64,000 nucleotides of DNA from Desulfotruncus arcticus DSM 17038 (GTDB lineage: Bacteria > Bacillota > Desulfotomaculia > Desulfotomaculales > Desulfallaceae), in the NCBI RefSeq assembly GCF_900113335.1, contig NZ_FOOX01000004.1:186001-250000 (forward strand). Direction: 5' to 3'. Of this stretch, positions 43,572 to 52,890 are shown piece by piece (position 1 is the first letter of the stretch; the number at the start of each line of letters is the position of its first letter). Position numbers and translations under genes: made by a program. The notes below the pieces were generated by a model. It saw only the letters and a list, made by a program, of their open reading frames with translations. It did no database searches and was not told the origin of the DNA.

Positions 43572-44624
43572 ATGTTGGAAAATTTATTTGTAGGTGTAGC
43601 CCAGTGGCTTAGAGCTCTTCTCGGTGGTTTCGGCGCACCCGTGGAGATAAACGAGGCCATCGTGATGCTGGTCAAGCTTGTGGCTATCCTCGTATTTATA
43701 TTAGTTAACGCTCTGTGGCTGGTTTACATGGAGCGCAAGGTTGCCGCCTACATGCAGGCCCGTATTGGCCCCAACCGGGTCGGCCCCAAGGGACTTTTGC
43801 AAACCACGGCTGATATTGGCAAATTAATCAGTAAGGAGATAATTATACCCAAAAAAGCGGATTTAGCATTGTTTTTACTTTCTCCCGTGCTGATTTTTGT
43901 GCCTACGCTGATGGTTTTTGCAGTAATTCCTCTTGGAAAAAACATGGCCGCCATAGACATGAATATCGGGGTATTTTACCTGTTGGCCATAGCTTCGCTG
44001 TCCACGTTGATTTTCTGGATAGGCGGCTGGGCGTCAAACAGCAAATATTCCCTGATCGGCGCCATGCGTGTTGTGGCTCAAATGGTCAGTTATGAACTGC
44101 CGTTAGTGTTGGGCATATTGGGCGTGATTATGATTGTCGGTAGTTTGAATATGAATGATATTATTGCAGCTCAGGAACATACCTGGTTTATCTTTACCCA
44201 ACCAATTGCTTTTCTCATTTATTTTATTGCCGCCGTCGCGGAAACCAACCGCTGTCCTTTTGACTTGGTGGAAGGTGAGTCGGAGATTATCAACGGCCCA
44301 TACACCGAGTATGGCGGAATGGCATTTGCCATGTTCTTCCTGGCCGAATATGCGAACATGTTAGTTATTTGTGCCATGGCGACCGTTTTTTTCTTTGGCG
44401 GCTGGCACGCTCCCTTCGGCCTGATCTTCATTCCTTCCTGGGTATGGTTTTTCCTGAAGATGTATGTCCTGATGTTTTTAGTAATGCAGCTGCGCTGGAC
44501 GTATCCACGCATCAGGGTGGACCAGCTCATGGGGTTCAGCTGGAAGATATTGGTACCCCTTGCCCTGGCCAACATCTTTATAACCGGTATAGGGATGAAA
44601 ATTTACCAGGCGATGGGGTGGTGA
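43572..44624 (+). CDS. nuoH: NADH-quinone oxidoreductase subunit H
   Basis: A 350-residue membrane protein with eight or so helices: YMERKVAAYMQARIGPNRVGPKGLLQTTADIGKL and FDLVEGESEIINGPYTEYGG are NuoH signatures. It forms the quinone-entry part at the junction of the arms. Confidence 0.96.
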   Translation: MLENLFVGVAQWLRALLGGFGAPVEINEAIVMLVKLVAILVFILVNALWLVYMERKVAAYMQARIGPNRVGPKGLLQTTADIGKLISKEIIIPKKADLALFLLSPVLIFVPTLMVFAVIPLGKNMAAIDMNIGVFYLLAIASLSTLIFWIGGWASNSKYSLIGAMRVVAQMVSYELPLVLGILGVIMIVGSLNMNDIIAAQEHTWFIFTQPIAFLIYFIAAVAETNRCPFDLVEGESEIINGPYTEYGGMAFAMFFLAEYANMLVICAMATVFFFGGWHAPFGLIFIPSWVWFFLKMYVLMFLVMQLRWTYPRIRVDQLMGFSWKILVPLALANIFITGIGMKIYQAMGW

Positions 44625-44628
44625 TTAC

Positions 44629-45162
44629 ATGTTTGGAAAAGGGTTAATCAAAGGTCTGCAGATTACCTGGAAGGAATTCTGGGCGCCCAAGCTTACCGTG
44701 CAATACCCGGATGAGCAGCATACGGTTCCGGAACGGTTTCACGGCAGGTTTGTCCTGGATGTTGATAAATGCATTGCCTGCGGGTTATGCGCCAACGCCT
44801 GTCCCAACAAGGTAATCAGCTTGCAAAAGCAAAAGGTTGGCAAGAAACAGTTTATGACTGATTATGTAATGAAAGTTCAGTATTGCCTGTTCTGCGGTCT
44901 TTGTGTGGAAGCTTGCAACAAAGATGCGCTGCATTTTTCCAAAGACTTTAATATGAATCAGTATTTCTACAAGAATATCCCTCTGGTGTTGGTCAAGAGG
45001 GAGGCGCCTGCTGAGCCGTTGGAAGAGGAAGAACCGGCGGCCAAGGCCGGGGATAAAGAAAAACCCAAGCCGAAGCCCAAAGCAAAGGCCCAAAAGCCAG
45101 CTGAACCCGCAGCCCAGCCCGAGGTTGCCGCCGGCAAGGCTTCCGATAAGGAGGGTCAGTAA
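44629..45162 (+). CDS. nuoI: NADH-quinone oxidoreductase subunit I with basic, Pro/Ala-rich tail
   Basis: A 177-residue 8Fe ferredoxin-type subunit with CIACGLCANAC (Cys48, 51, 54, 58) and CLFCGLCVEAC (Cys86, 89, 92, 96). The last 45 residues are low-complexity, rich in Lys, Pro, Ala and Glu (KPKPKPKAKAQKP), not part of the usual fold. Because NuoEFG are absent, an outside donor (ferredoxin or another electron carrier) probably docks near this subunit, and the charged tail might help. Confidence 0.93.
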   Translation: MFGKGLIKGLQITWKEFWAPKLTVQYPDEQHTVPERFHGRFVLDVDKCIACGLCANACPNKVISLQKQKVGKKQFMTDYVMKVQYCLFCGLCVEACNKDALHFSKDFNMNQYFYKNIPLVLVKREAPAEPLEEEEPAAKAGDKEKPKPKPKAKAQKPAEPAAQPEVAAGKASDKEGQ

Positions 45163-45165
45163 CAG

Positions 45166-45696
45166 ATGGAAACTAGTATCTACAGTGTAATCGCTTTTTA
45201 CGGCCTGGCCATAACTATATTGGGTAATGCCACTTTGGTGATATTTGCGCGCAACATTGTACACTCAGTTTTGTTTTTAGCAGTTACCTTTATTGCCATG
45301 GGCGGACTGTTTTTATTGTTGGATGCCGATTTCCTTGCCGCTGTGCAGGTGCTGGTATACGCAGGCGCGGTCTGTATTATGGTGGTTTTCGGTATCATGT
45401 TGATTCAGCGGGCAGACATGAAGGCAACCAACCTGTTTAACCGGCAGACTTTTGCCGGGGCCGGCCTGGTGGCTTTGGTTGTGGCCATGTGTGCTGTGTT
45501 TGCCGGCCGCACCGCCTGGACCGATTTGGTTGCGGCGGGAGAAGTTCCGGCCAACACCGTTCAGGCAATCGGGGAACTTCTGCTGAGCAAATACGTGATT
45601 CCTTTTGAAGTAGCCGCGCTGCTGCTGCTGGTAGCTTTAATCGGCGCCATTGTTATAGCCAGGGATGAGGAGGTGAAGGCCAATGTTGGCGATTAG
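45166..45696 (+). CDS. nuoJ: NADH-quinone oxidoreductase subunit J
   Basis: A 176-residue protein with five helices: FLAVTFIAMGGLFLLLDADFLAAVQVLVYAGAVCIMVVFGIML is the NuoJ core with its pi-bulge helix. GGAGGGTCA precedes the ATG. Overlaps nuoK by 14 bases. Confidence 0.95.
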   Translation: METSIYSVIAFYGLAITILGNATLVIFARNIVHSVLFLAVTFIAMGGLFLLLDADFLAAVQVLVYAGAVCIMVVFGIMLIQRADMKATNLFNRQTFAGAGLVALVVAMCAVFAGRTAWTDLVAAGEVPANTVQAIGELLLSKYVIPFEVAALLLLVALIGAIVIARDEEVKANVGD

Positions 45697-45997
45697 TCTG
45701 ACGCATTATGTGGTGCTTTCAGCTCTCCTCTTTAGTATCGGCCTATTCGGAGTACTGACCAAAAGAAACGCCGTGGCTGTTCTGATTTGTATTGAACTAA
45801 TGCTCAATGCGGTGAATATCAACCTGGTGGCCTTCAGTAAATATATTACACCGGCCGACTTCGTCGGACAGATTTTCTCCATTTTTGTCATTACTGTGGC
45901 CGCTGCCGAAGTGGGGATAGGATTGGCCATCATCATCGCCATCTACCGCAATAGGCTGTCTGTAAATCTTGACGATTTCGACTGGCTAAAATGGTAG
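45683..45997 (+). CDS. nuoK: NADH-quinone oxidoreductase subunit K
   Basis: A 104-residue three-helix protein with the conserved Glu pair in LLFSIGLFGVL...ICIELMLNAVNINLVAF and AAAEVGIGLAIIIAIYR. Proton-channel subunit. GAGGAGG lies within nuoJ. Confidence 0.95.
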   Translation: MLAISLTHYVVLSALLFSIGLFGVLTKRNAVAVLICIELMLNAVNINLVAFSKYITPADFVGQIFSIFVITVAAAEVGIGLAIIIAIYRNRLSVNLDDFDWLKW

Positions 45998-46030
45998 GAT
46001 TTTCAATAGTGAAGGTAGGTGCTTTAGATA

Positions 46031-47968
46031 ATGCTTGTTGAATTTGCAATGCAGCATGCATGGTTGGTGCCGCTCCTTCCCGCCCTTGCCTTTGTGGTTA
46101 TAGTGTTCCTAACCCGGCCATGGCAATTATTAAGTGCTATTGTCGCGGTGGGTTCCATGGCGACTGCCTGCTTCTTTGCCACTCTGGCGGCGATCGGGAT
46201 TTTTACCAATCATGAATATATTGAAAAACCGCTGGTTTATGCAACACGCTGGTTTTCCCTGGGCTTGCCCGGAATGCCTGACTTACGGATAGACGTTGGG
46301 GTGCAGCTTGACCCCGTATCGGCCATGATGCTGTTTATGGTGTCGTTTATAGCCACGTTTATCTTCCTATATTCAGTGGGTTACATGAAGGGTGACCCCG
46401 GTTATTCGGTTTTCTTCTCCTATCTGTCTTTGTTTGGAGCTTCCATGCTCCTGCTGGTGCTTTCCAGCAACCTGCTGCAGATGTTTGTGGCCTGGGAATT
46501 AGTGGGTCTGTGTTCTTACCTGCTGATCGGGTTCTATACGCATAAAATATCAGCCAGGGAGGCGGCCAAAAAAGCCTTTGTCACCTGTCGTGTGGCAGAC
46601 TTCGGGCTGTTGCTCGGCTTGCTTTCCCTGCAAATTGTATTTGGCACCTTGAATTTAACCGAGCTTGCCGGTAAAATTGAGCATTTTGAACAGTACACCA
46701 CTTTTGGCATGCTTACATTAATCGCGGTGCTGGTGTTTATCGGCCCGATCGGAAAATCAGGCCAGTTTCCGCTGCATGTGTGGCTGCCTGATGCTATGGA
46801 AGGCCCTACACCGGTCAGCGCCCTGATCCACGCCGCCACCATGGTTGTCGCGGGTGTTTACCTGGTAGGCCGCACCATGTTCCTGTTCCATGAAGTGCCG
46901 TCAGCTATGCAGCTGGTGGCTGTGACAGGCGGCTTTACTGCTTTATTTGCCGCTACCGTTGCCATAACGCAGAGGGAGATTAAAAAGATTCTGGCCTATT
47001 CCACCGTCAGCCAGCTGGGTTATATGATGCTGGCCCTGGGCGTCGGCAGTTTGAGCGCCAGTATGTTCCACCTGTGGACGCACGCGTTCTTTAAAGCCCT
47101 GATGTTCCTTGGCGCCGGTAGTGTACTCACCGCACTGCACCATAAGGCGGACGTTTGGGAAATGGGCGGTCTGGTTAAGAAAATGCCCATCACTGCCTGG
47201 ACCTTTGTGATCGGCGGCTTGGCCATTGCCGGTATTCCGCCCTTTGCGGGCTTCTGGAGTAAAGACGAAATTCTTGTCTCCGCTCTAAGTACCGGGCATT
47301 ACGTACTGTTTGCCATGGCTGCGTTTACCGCGTTCCTGACCGCCTTTTATATGTGGCGCATGATTTTCCTGGCTTTCTTCGGTGAAGAGAACCCGGCTAA
47401 TCATCCTAAGGAGTCGCATTGGACCATGACCGTGCCCCTGCTGGTATTGGCCGTTGGCGCTTGTTTTGTCGGTTTGCTGGGAACCCCGTGGCACAACGTT
47501 TGGGGTGAGTGGATCCGGTTCGGGCATGCCCACGAGGGAGCACCCAATTACGGAGCCATGCTGCTGTCTATCGTATTGGCCGGTGCCGGTATCCTCCTGG
47601 CCTATACCCTGTACCTAAAAGACGCCAAGAAGAAGCGCGCCAGGAAAATGGCTGAATGGTTCGGCCCGGTATACCGGATGCTTTACAATAAGTACTATAT
47701 TGACGAACTATACCTGTGGTTCAACCACGCTCTGGTCGATGGAACCGCCAAGCTGTTCTATCTGTTCGATATTTACGTAGTTGACGGCATAGTCAATAGC
47801 ATCGGTGCCTTTGCCAGACTGTCCGGCGACGGACTGCGGGTGTTCCAGTCCGGCCGGCTGCAAAACTATGTGCTGGTTTTCTTCCTGGGTGTTTTGGCTG
47901 TTGCCGTACTAATGGCGTTTAGCGGCTCGTCCACTGCCGCCGGCCTGGTTCTGGGAGGTGTTAAGTAA
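46031..47968 (+). CDS. nuoL: NADH-quinone oxidoreductase subunit L
   Basis: A 645-residue antiporter-like subunit: FVAWELVGLCSYLLIGFYTHK, GKSGQFPLHVWLPDAMEGPTPVSALIHAATMV and the C-terminal long amphipathic helix region (about 520-600). It pumps protons or sodium at the distal arm end. Ends one base into nuoM. Confidence 0.96.
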   Translation: MLVEFAMQHAWLVPLLPALAFVVIVFLTRPWQLLSAIVAVGSMATACFFATLAAIGIFTNHEYIEKPLVYATRWFSLGLPGMPDLRIDVGVQLDPVSAMMLFMVSFIATFIFLYSVGYMKGDPGYSVFFSYLSLFGASMLLLVLSSNLLQMFVAWELVGLCSYLLIGFYTHKISAREAAKKAFVTCRVADFGLLLGLLSLQIVFGTLNLTELAGKIEHFEQYTTFGMLTLIAVLVFIGPIGKSGQFPLHVWLPDAMEGPTPVSALIHAATMVVAGVYLVGRTMFLFHEVPSAMQLVAVTGGFTALFAATVAITQREIKKILAYSTVSQLGYMMLALGVGSLSASMFHLWTHAFFKALMFLGAGSVLTALHHKADVWEMGGLVKKMPITAWTFVIGGLAIAGIPPFAGFWSKDEILVSALSTGHYVLFAMAAFTAFLTAFYMWRMIFLAFFGEENPANHPKESHWTMTVPLLVLAVGACFVGLLGTPWHNVWGEWIRFGHAHEGAPNYGAMLLSIVLAGAGILLAYTLYLKDAKKKRARKMAEWFGPVYRMLYNKYYIDELYLWFNHALVDGTAKLFYLFDIYVVDGIVNSIGAFARLSGDGLRVFQSGRLQNYVLVFFLGVLAVAVLMAFSGSSTAAGLVLGGVK

Positions 47969-49488
47969 TGGATTTTCCAATCCTGTTAACCATACTGCTG
48001 GCTCCGGTGGCTGCGGCATTGATACTTGCTTTTGTGCCCAAGGAAGAGCATACGCTGATCAGGTGTATTGCCGCGGTGGGAACATTTGTATCGCTGGCGC
48101 TGAGCCTGTTTGCCTACTTTACCTATAATCAGGCGGTAGGCGGGCTGCAGTTTGCCTTTGGCAATGATATGCCCTGGATTAAGGACCTGGGCGTGACATT
48201 TTTCCTGGCTGCCGACGGCATCAGCCTGCCCATGCTGCTTTTAACCAACTTGATTGGTTTTTCAGCGATATTTGCCTCCTGGAACGTAAACAACCGTCCC
48301 AGAGAATTCTTTATTCTGCTGCTGCTGTTAATCACCGGGGTTATGGGCACATTTATCGCCCACGACCTGTTTATCTTCCTGCTGTTCTATGAAGTTGTGG
48401 TTATCCCCATTTACATCATGGTGGTAATCTGGGGCAGCTCCAAGCGGGTGACTAAAGAATACGCCGGTATGAAGCTGACCATCTACCTGCTTATCGGTAG
48501 TGCGTTCCTGCTGGTTGGCGTAATCGCGCTGTTCGTTAAAACAACAGCCATTACCGGGGCTCCGGATATGAGCTTTACCGGGCTGGCCGCGGCGGCGCAG
48601 CAGTTGTCGCCCTTTGATCAAATCTGGCTGTTTGCGCTGATGCTGTTGGGCTTTGGTTCACTGATTTCAATGTGGCCGTTCCACTCCTGGTCACCTGACG
48701 GCTACGCCGGCGCTCCCACAGCCGTTAGTATGATTCACGCCGGTGTTTTGAAAAAGATCGGCGGTTACGGTTTGGTTAAAATAGCGTTGTACATGCTGCC
48801 GCTTGGCGCTAAATTCTGGGCTCCTTATATGGCGGTGTTCGGCGTAATCGGGGTGGCCTATGCTGCCATGGGCGCTCTGGCCCAAAAGGACCTGAAATAC
48901 GTTGTTGGTTATTCCAGCGTCAGCCACATGGGGTATGTGATCCTGGCTGTCGCCTGTATGGACGTTATCGGGCTTAACGGTGCCGTGGCCAACATGTTTG
49001 CCCACGGTGTAATGGCGGCCCTGTTCTTCTCTATGATCGGCTTTATTTACGAAAAGACTCATACCCGTTGGATTCCGGATATGGGAGGTCTGGCCAGGCA
49101 AACACCACGCCTTGCCGCGGGATTCATGCTGGCCGCTATGGCTTCGCTGGGATTGCCCGGCCTGGTCAGTTTTATCCCGGAGTTCACTATCTTTATCTCC
49201 GCCTTTAACAATTTTGGCGGACTGGCTGTAGTTGGTATTGCAGGTATTATCATTACAGCTCTCTATGTGTTGCGTGCCGGTGCCAACACGCTGTTTGGAC
49301 CACCGCGTCCGGAATATGACCATCTACAGGACATTAAAGGTCCGGAACTGGTGCCTCTCGTGGTGCTGGGTACCGTGCTGGTAGTCGGGGGATTCCTCCC
49401 CTCCCTGTTATTCGATATGATTAATAGCGGCGTCGTGCCCCTGCATGCGGCAATAAGCGACGTGCTTCAGTTAGGGGGGAGTTTCTAA
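47968..49488 (+). CDS. nuoM: NADH-quinone oxidoreductase subunit M
   Basis: A 506-residue antiporter-like subunit: FFLAADGISLPMLLLTNLIGF, LFYEVVVIPIYIMVVIWG (conserved Glu) and WPFHSWSPDGYAGAPTAVSMIHAGVLKKIGGYG. GGGAGGTG lies inside nuoL. nuoN begins at the next base. Confidence 0.96.
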   Translation: MDFPILLTILLAPVAAALILAFVPKEEHTLIRCIAAVGTFVSLALSLFAYFTYNQAVGGLQFAFGNDMPWIKDLGVTFFLAADGISLPMLLLTNLIGFSAIFASWNVNNRPREFFILLLLLITGVMGTFIAHDLFIFLLFYEVVVIPIYIMVVIWGSSKRVTKEYAGMKLTIYLLIGSAFLLVGVIALFVKTTAITGAPDMSFTGLAAAAQQLSPFDQIWLFALMLLGFGSLISMWPFHSWSPDGYAGAPTAVSMIHAGVLKKIGGYGLVKIALYMLPLGAKFWAPYMAVFGVIGVAYAAMGALAQKDLKYVVGYSSVSHMGYVILAVACMDVIGLNGAVANMFAHGVMAALFFSMIGFIYEKTHTRWIPDMGGLARQTPRLAAGFMLAAMASLGLPGLVSFIPEFTIFISAFNNFGGLAVVGIAGIIITALYVLRAGANTLFGPPRPEYDHLQDIKGPELVPLVVLGTVLVVGGFLPSLLFDMINSGVVPLHAAISDVLQLGGSF

Positions 49489-50916
49489 ATGCCATTTGAT
49501 CCTTCTGCTTTAACCCTGGAAATGCTGGTGGCTGCCCTTGGACTTGGTATTCTGATTCTGGGGCTGATTGTGCCGAAAGGTTCCAAGCACGGCCTGGGCT
49601 GGCTGACCTTGTTCGGACTGCTGGGCATACTTGGTGTGGCTATTTCCCTGTGGGGCGACAGCCGTGCTTTAATTGGCGGTATGTACCTGGTGGACAATTA
49701 TGCCCTGTTCTGGAAAATTACCTTCCTGGTGGCGGCAGTCCTGGTTGTACTGGGCAGCATGCGCTATGTTGATGATATGGGGAATCAGGCTGAGTACTAT
49801 AGTATGACGGTTTTTGCCGCGCTGGGCATGATGGTTATGGCCTCAGCCGGTGACTTTATCACCCTGTACCTTGGTCTCGAACTGATGACCATTGCGTTTA
49901 TTATTCTGGTTTGTTTCCGTAAAACGGAAGCCAAATCAGTGGAAGCGGGCATGAAGTATGTGCTGCTGGCGGGAATGAGCTCAGCAGTGCTTCTATATGG
50001 TATGAGCCTGCTGTACGGCCTGACCGGCAGTGTAATTATGCTGGATGTCAGCCAGGTAATTGCCATGCAGCCATTAACGCCCGCGCTGATACTTGCAGTT
50101 GTATTCCTAATTGCCGGACTTGGCTTTAAAATTTCCGCGGTTCCCTTCCACATGTGGTCACCCGATGTTTACGAAGGAGCGCCGACTCCGGTAACCTCCT
50201 TCCTGGCCATGGGCTCAAAAGCAGCATCCTTCGCAGTGCTGCTGAGGCTGTTTGTAACCGGCCTGCCGGGTATCTGGGCCAACTGGGCCATGGTAGTGGC
50301 GATCCTGGCGGCAGTGACTATGATCGTGGGGAACCTGGTAGCTATTCCCCAGACCAATGTGAAAAGACTGCTGGCTTATTCCAGTATCGCTCAGGCCGGC
50401 TATATCATGGTTGGTTTAGTTACTGCCAGTGAGGCGGGAATTAAAGGTGTTATGTTCTATGCGTTTCTGTATGTGTTCGCTACTGTTGGAGCTTTCACCG
50501 TGGCGGGGTACTTTTACAATGTTACCGGCAGCGATGAGTTGAAGGATTATGCCGGTTTGAGCCAGCGCTCGCCTCTGATGGCAGCGGTAATGCTGGTAGC
50601 GCTGCTGAGCATGGCCGGTATTCCTCCGCTGGCTGGTTTTGTGGGCAAATTCTATTTGTTCAAGACCATCGTGGACGGCTATCTCTGGCTGGCCTTTATC
50701 GGGCTGATTATGAGTATGGTGTCGGTGTATTACTACTTGCGCGTGGCCCTGGTTATGTACCGGGACGAGCCGCTGGACCCGACTCCGATAAAATTACCCA
50801 GCCCGGTGGCGGTAACCTTAATTTTAGCCATGGTGGTTACCCTGGTAATAGGGGTTTACCCCGGCCCGCTTTCGGAAGTAATCAACAACGCGGCCCATTC
50901 ATTCTTCCTGCATTAA
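49489..50916 (+). CDS. nuoN: NADH-quinone oxidoreductase subunit N
   Basis: A 475-residue antiporter-like subunit: YLGLELMTIAFIILVCFRK, FKISAVPFHMWSPDVYEGAPTPVTSFLAMGSK and IPPLAGFVGKFYLFK. Last gene of the operon, followed by a strong terminator. Confidence 0.96.
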   Translation: MPFDPSALTLEMLVAALGLGILILGLIVPKGSKHGLGWLTLFGLLGILGVAISLWGDSRALIGGMYLVDNYALFWKITFLVAAVLVVLGSMRYVDDMGNQAEYYSMTVFAALGMMVMASAGDFITLYLGLELMTIAFIILVCFRKTEAKSVEAGMKYVLLAGMSSAVLLYGMSLLYGLTGSVIMLDVSQVIAMQPLTPALILAVVFLIAGLGFKISAVPFHMWSPDVYEGAPTPVTSFLAMGSKAASFAVLLRLFVTGLPGIWANWAMVVAILAAVTMIVGNLVAIPQTNVKRLLAYSSIAQAGYIMVGLVTASEAGIKGVMFYAFLYVFATVGAFTVAGYFYNVTGSDELKDYAGLSQRSPLMAAVMLVALLSMAGIPPLAGFVGKFYLFKTIVDGYLWLAFIGLIMSMVSVYYYLRVALVMYRDEPLDPTPIKLPSPVAVTLILAMVVTLVIGVYPGPLSEVINNAAHSFFLH

Positions 50917-50921
50917 AGAAT

Positions 50922-50963
50922 AAAAAATGCCCTCTCGCCAATTAAGGTGAGAGGGCATTTTTT
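50922..50963. terminator. Bidirectional intrinsic terminator after nuoN
   Basis: AAATGCCCTCTC / GAGAGGGCATTT stem with A6 and T7 flanks. It ends both the nuo operon (+) and the enoyl-CoA hydratase gene (-). Confidence 0.9.
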
Positions 50964-51751
50964 TATTTCCCATGAAACTTAGGGGAGCGTTTTTCCAGGA
51001 AGGCATGCATTCCTTCCTTATAATCGCTGGTCAGTGCCGCAGTAACTATTTCCCGGCGCTCCCGGCTTAATTGGGCTTCCAGAATGGATAGCATTGAATC
51101 ATTCAACAATTCTTTGGCCCGGGCATATGCTTCGGACGCACCTGCTTTCAAGCTTTCAGCCAGACGTTCAACTTCTTCTGTAAAAGCTTCGTCTTCCGCA
51201 ACAACGTTAATCAAGCCCATTTGCTGCGCTTGCTCAGCTGTTAATACCGGGTCCATGAAGGCCAGCTCGCTGGCCCGGCCAAAGCCTACCAGCAGAGGTA
51301 CAAACAGGGTCCAGGCGCCATCAGGCACCAGGCCGATACTGGTCCAGGCCTGCTTGAAAATTGAGCTGCGGCTGGCAATGCGCAGGTCGCAGGCGGCCAT
51401 GATGCTCATGCCGGCACCTGCTACCGGTCCATTGATGGCGGCAATAACCGGTTTACGCACATATCTTATATCAACGATAATACGGTTCAGCCGGCGAGTT
51501 AAGTGTTTCCAATAATCAGAGGGATCCGAATTTTCCGTTTCCAAAGCAGCCTCCAAATCGCCGCCGGAACAAAAACCCTGGTTTAATCCCGTTATCAGCA
51601 AAACTTTTACGTTTTCATCCTCACAACAATTTTCCAGCGCCTGAATTAAATCATTAGCCAGTTCCAGATTTAGGGCGTTAAAATGTGGGCGGTTAAGTTT
51701 GATATAGCCTTTGTTATCTTTCTTTTCCAGAACCAGCGCTGTAAAGCTCAA
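50963..51751 (-). CDS. Enoyl-CoA hydratase/isomerase family protein
   Basis: A 262-residue crotonase: IKLNRPHFNALNLELANDL, GFCSGGDLEAAL oxyanion loop (about 65), INGPVAGAGMSIMAACDLRIAS (about 108-130) and PDGAWTLFVPLLVG. In this fold Glu at the usual hydratase positions is not clear (PDGAW replaces PDAG), so isomerase or other CoA chemistry is possible. TTG at 51751 or 51757 both follow AAGGAGG; the former has nine-base spacing. Monocistronic. Confidence 0.87.
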   Translation of the reverse strand: MSFTALVLEKKDNKGYIKLNRPHFNALNLELANDLIQALENCCEDENVKVLLITGLNQGFCSGGDLEAALETENSDPSDYWKHLTRRLNRIIVDIRYVRKPVIAAINGPVAGAGMSIMAACDLRIASRSSIFKQAWTSIGLVPDGAWTLFVPLLVGFGRASELAFMDPVLTAEQAQQMGLINVVAEDEAFTEEVERLAESLKAGASEAYARAKELLNDSMLSILEAQLSRERREIVTAALTSDYKEGMHAFLEKRSPKFHGK

Positions 51752-51837
51752 GAACAAATACCTCCTTGTTGTTTTTTTAATACAGTATTCTTACCAACTT
51801 TTTAAATTCCTGCCGCGGGGCAATTATATTGTAAATG

Positions 51838-51920
51838 ATCAGGAGTCAGGAGACAGGAGTCAGTAGTCAGAATGAAACGGTTTAACCATCCCGAAATATT
51901 CTAAATTCTGAATTCCTCAG
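51838..51920. repeat. GTCAG-type inverted-repeat element, copy 4
   Basis: Left arm CAGGAGTCAGGAGACAGGAG plus AGTAGTCAGAAT; right side TTCTAAATTCTGAATTCCTC. Shorter than the copy at 38.8 kb. Confidence 0.6.
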
Positions 51921-51961
51921 CATATAATCAGCTTATTATCTGAATAATATATCGATTAGAG

Positions 51962-51989
51962 TTACATATGTTCTTAGACATGGTATAAT
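51962..51989 (+). promoter_or_regulatory. Probable promoter of the moxR-VWA unit
   Basis: TTACAT, 16-base spacer, TATAAT (51984-51989), 41 bases before the ATPase start. The -35 is weak. Confidence 0.55.
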
Positions 51990-52029
51990 TGAACTATGCT
52001 AATAACTGAATGCTTTTTGCGGAGGTATT

Positions 52030-52887
52030 ATGAACATAAATTATCATTACCAGGGATCGGCAAAATACATCGCTTCTTCAGAATTGATTAATGCTGTAAA
52101 CGTATCGGCGGCATTAAACAGACCGCTGTTGATCAAAGGTGAACCGGGCACTGGTAAGACCATGCTGGCACAAAGTATTGCTGATAACCTGAAAATGAAA
52201 TTAATTATCTGGAATATCAAGTCAACTACCAAAGCGCAAGACGGTCTATATATGTATGATACTGTACAAAGGCTTTACGACAGCCAGTTTGGTGAAGGCG
52301 ATGTCCGGGATATCAAGCGGTATATCAAGTTGGGTAGGCTTGGCGAAGCCTTTGATTTCGAGGAACGGGCCATCTTGCTGATTGACGAAATTGATAAAGC
52401 TGATATAGAATTTCCCAATGATTTGCTCTGGGAACTTGACCAGATGAATTTCTATATTCCGGAGACAGGTGAAACGATTACTGCCAAACACCGCCCCATA
52501 GTTATAATTACCAGTAATGCTGAAAAAGAATTGCCCGATGCTTTCCTGCGCAGATGTATTTTTCACTATATTGCCTTTCCGGATGAAAATATGATGAAAG
52601 AAATAATTAAAGTTCATTATCCCGATTTGGACAATAAACTGGTTCAGTATGCAATTAACGGCTTTTACAAGATTAGGACGCTGCCGGGCCTGCAGAAGAA
52701 ACCAAGCACCAGTGAACTGCTGGATTGGGTGCGAGCCCTGGCTATCGGAGGAATTGAGCCTGAACTGATCGAGAGGGAGTTGCCCCTGCCCGGGCTATTG
52801 CTAAAAAAGGATCATGATATGGCTCTGCTAAAGCGAAAATACGGCGGAGGGGCAACTAATGCACGGGTCGGATATTGGCGGGGATAA
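52030..52887 (+). CDS. MoxR-type AAA+ ATPase
   Basis: A 285-residue AAA+ protein with Walker A GEPGTGKT (about 37-44), Walker B ILLIDEIDKA (about 118-127), sensor 1 VIITSNAE and arginine-finger region FLRRCIFHYIAFPD. MoxR/CoxD proteins act as chaperones that insert metal cofactors or assemble complexes together with a VWA protein. The VWA gene follows after three bases. GCGGAGG lies before the ATG. Confidence 0.9.
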   Translation: MNINYHYQGSAKYIASSELINAVNVSAALNRPLLIKGEPGTGKTMLAQSIADNLKMKLIIWNIKSTTKAQDGLYMYDTVQRLYDSQFGEGDVRDIKRYIKLGRLGEAFDFEERAILLIDEIDKADIEFPNDLLWELDQMNFYIPETGETITAKHRPIVIITSNAEKELPDAFLRRCIFHYIAFPDENMMKEIIKVHYPDLDNKLVQYAINGFYKIRTLPGLQKKPSTSELLDWVRALAIGGIEPELIERELPLPGLLLKKDHDMALLKRKYGGGATNARVGYWRG

Positions 52888-52890
52888 TTA

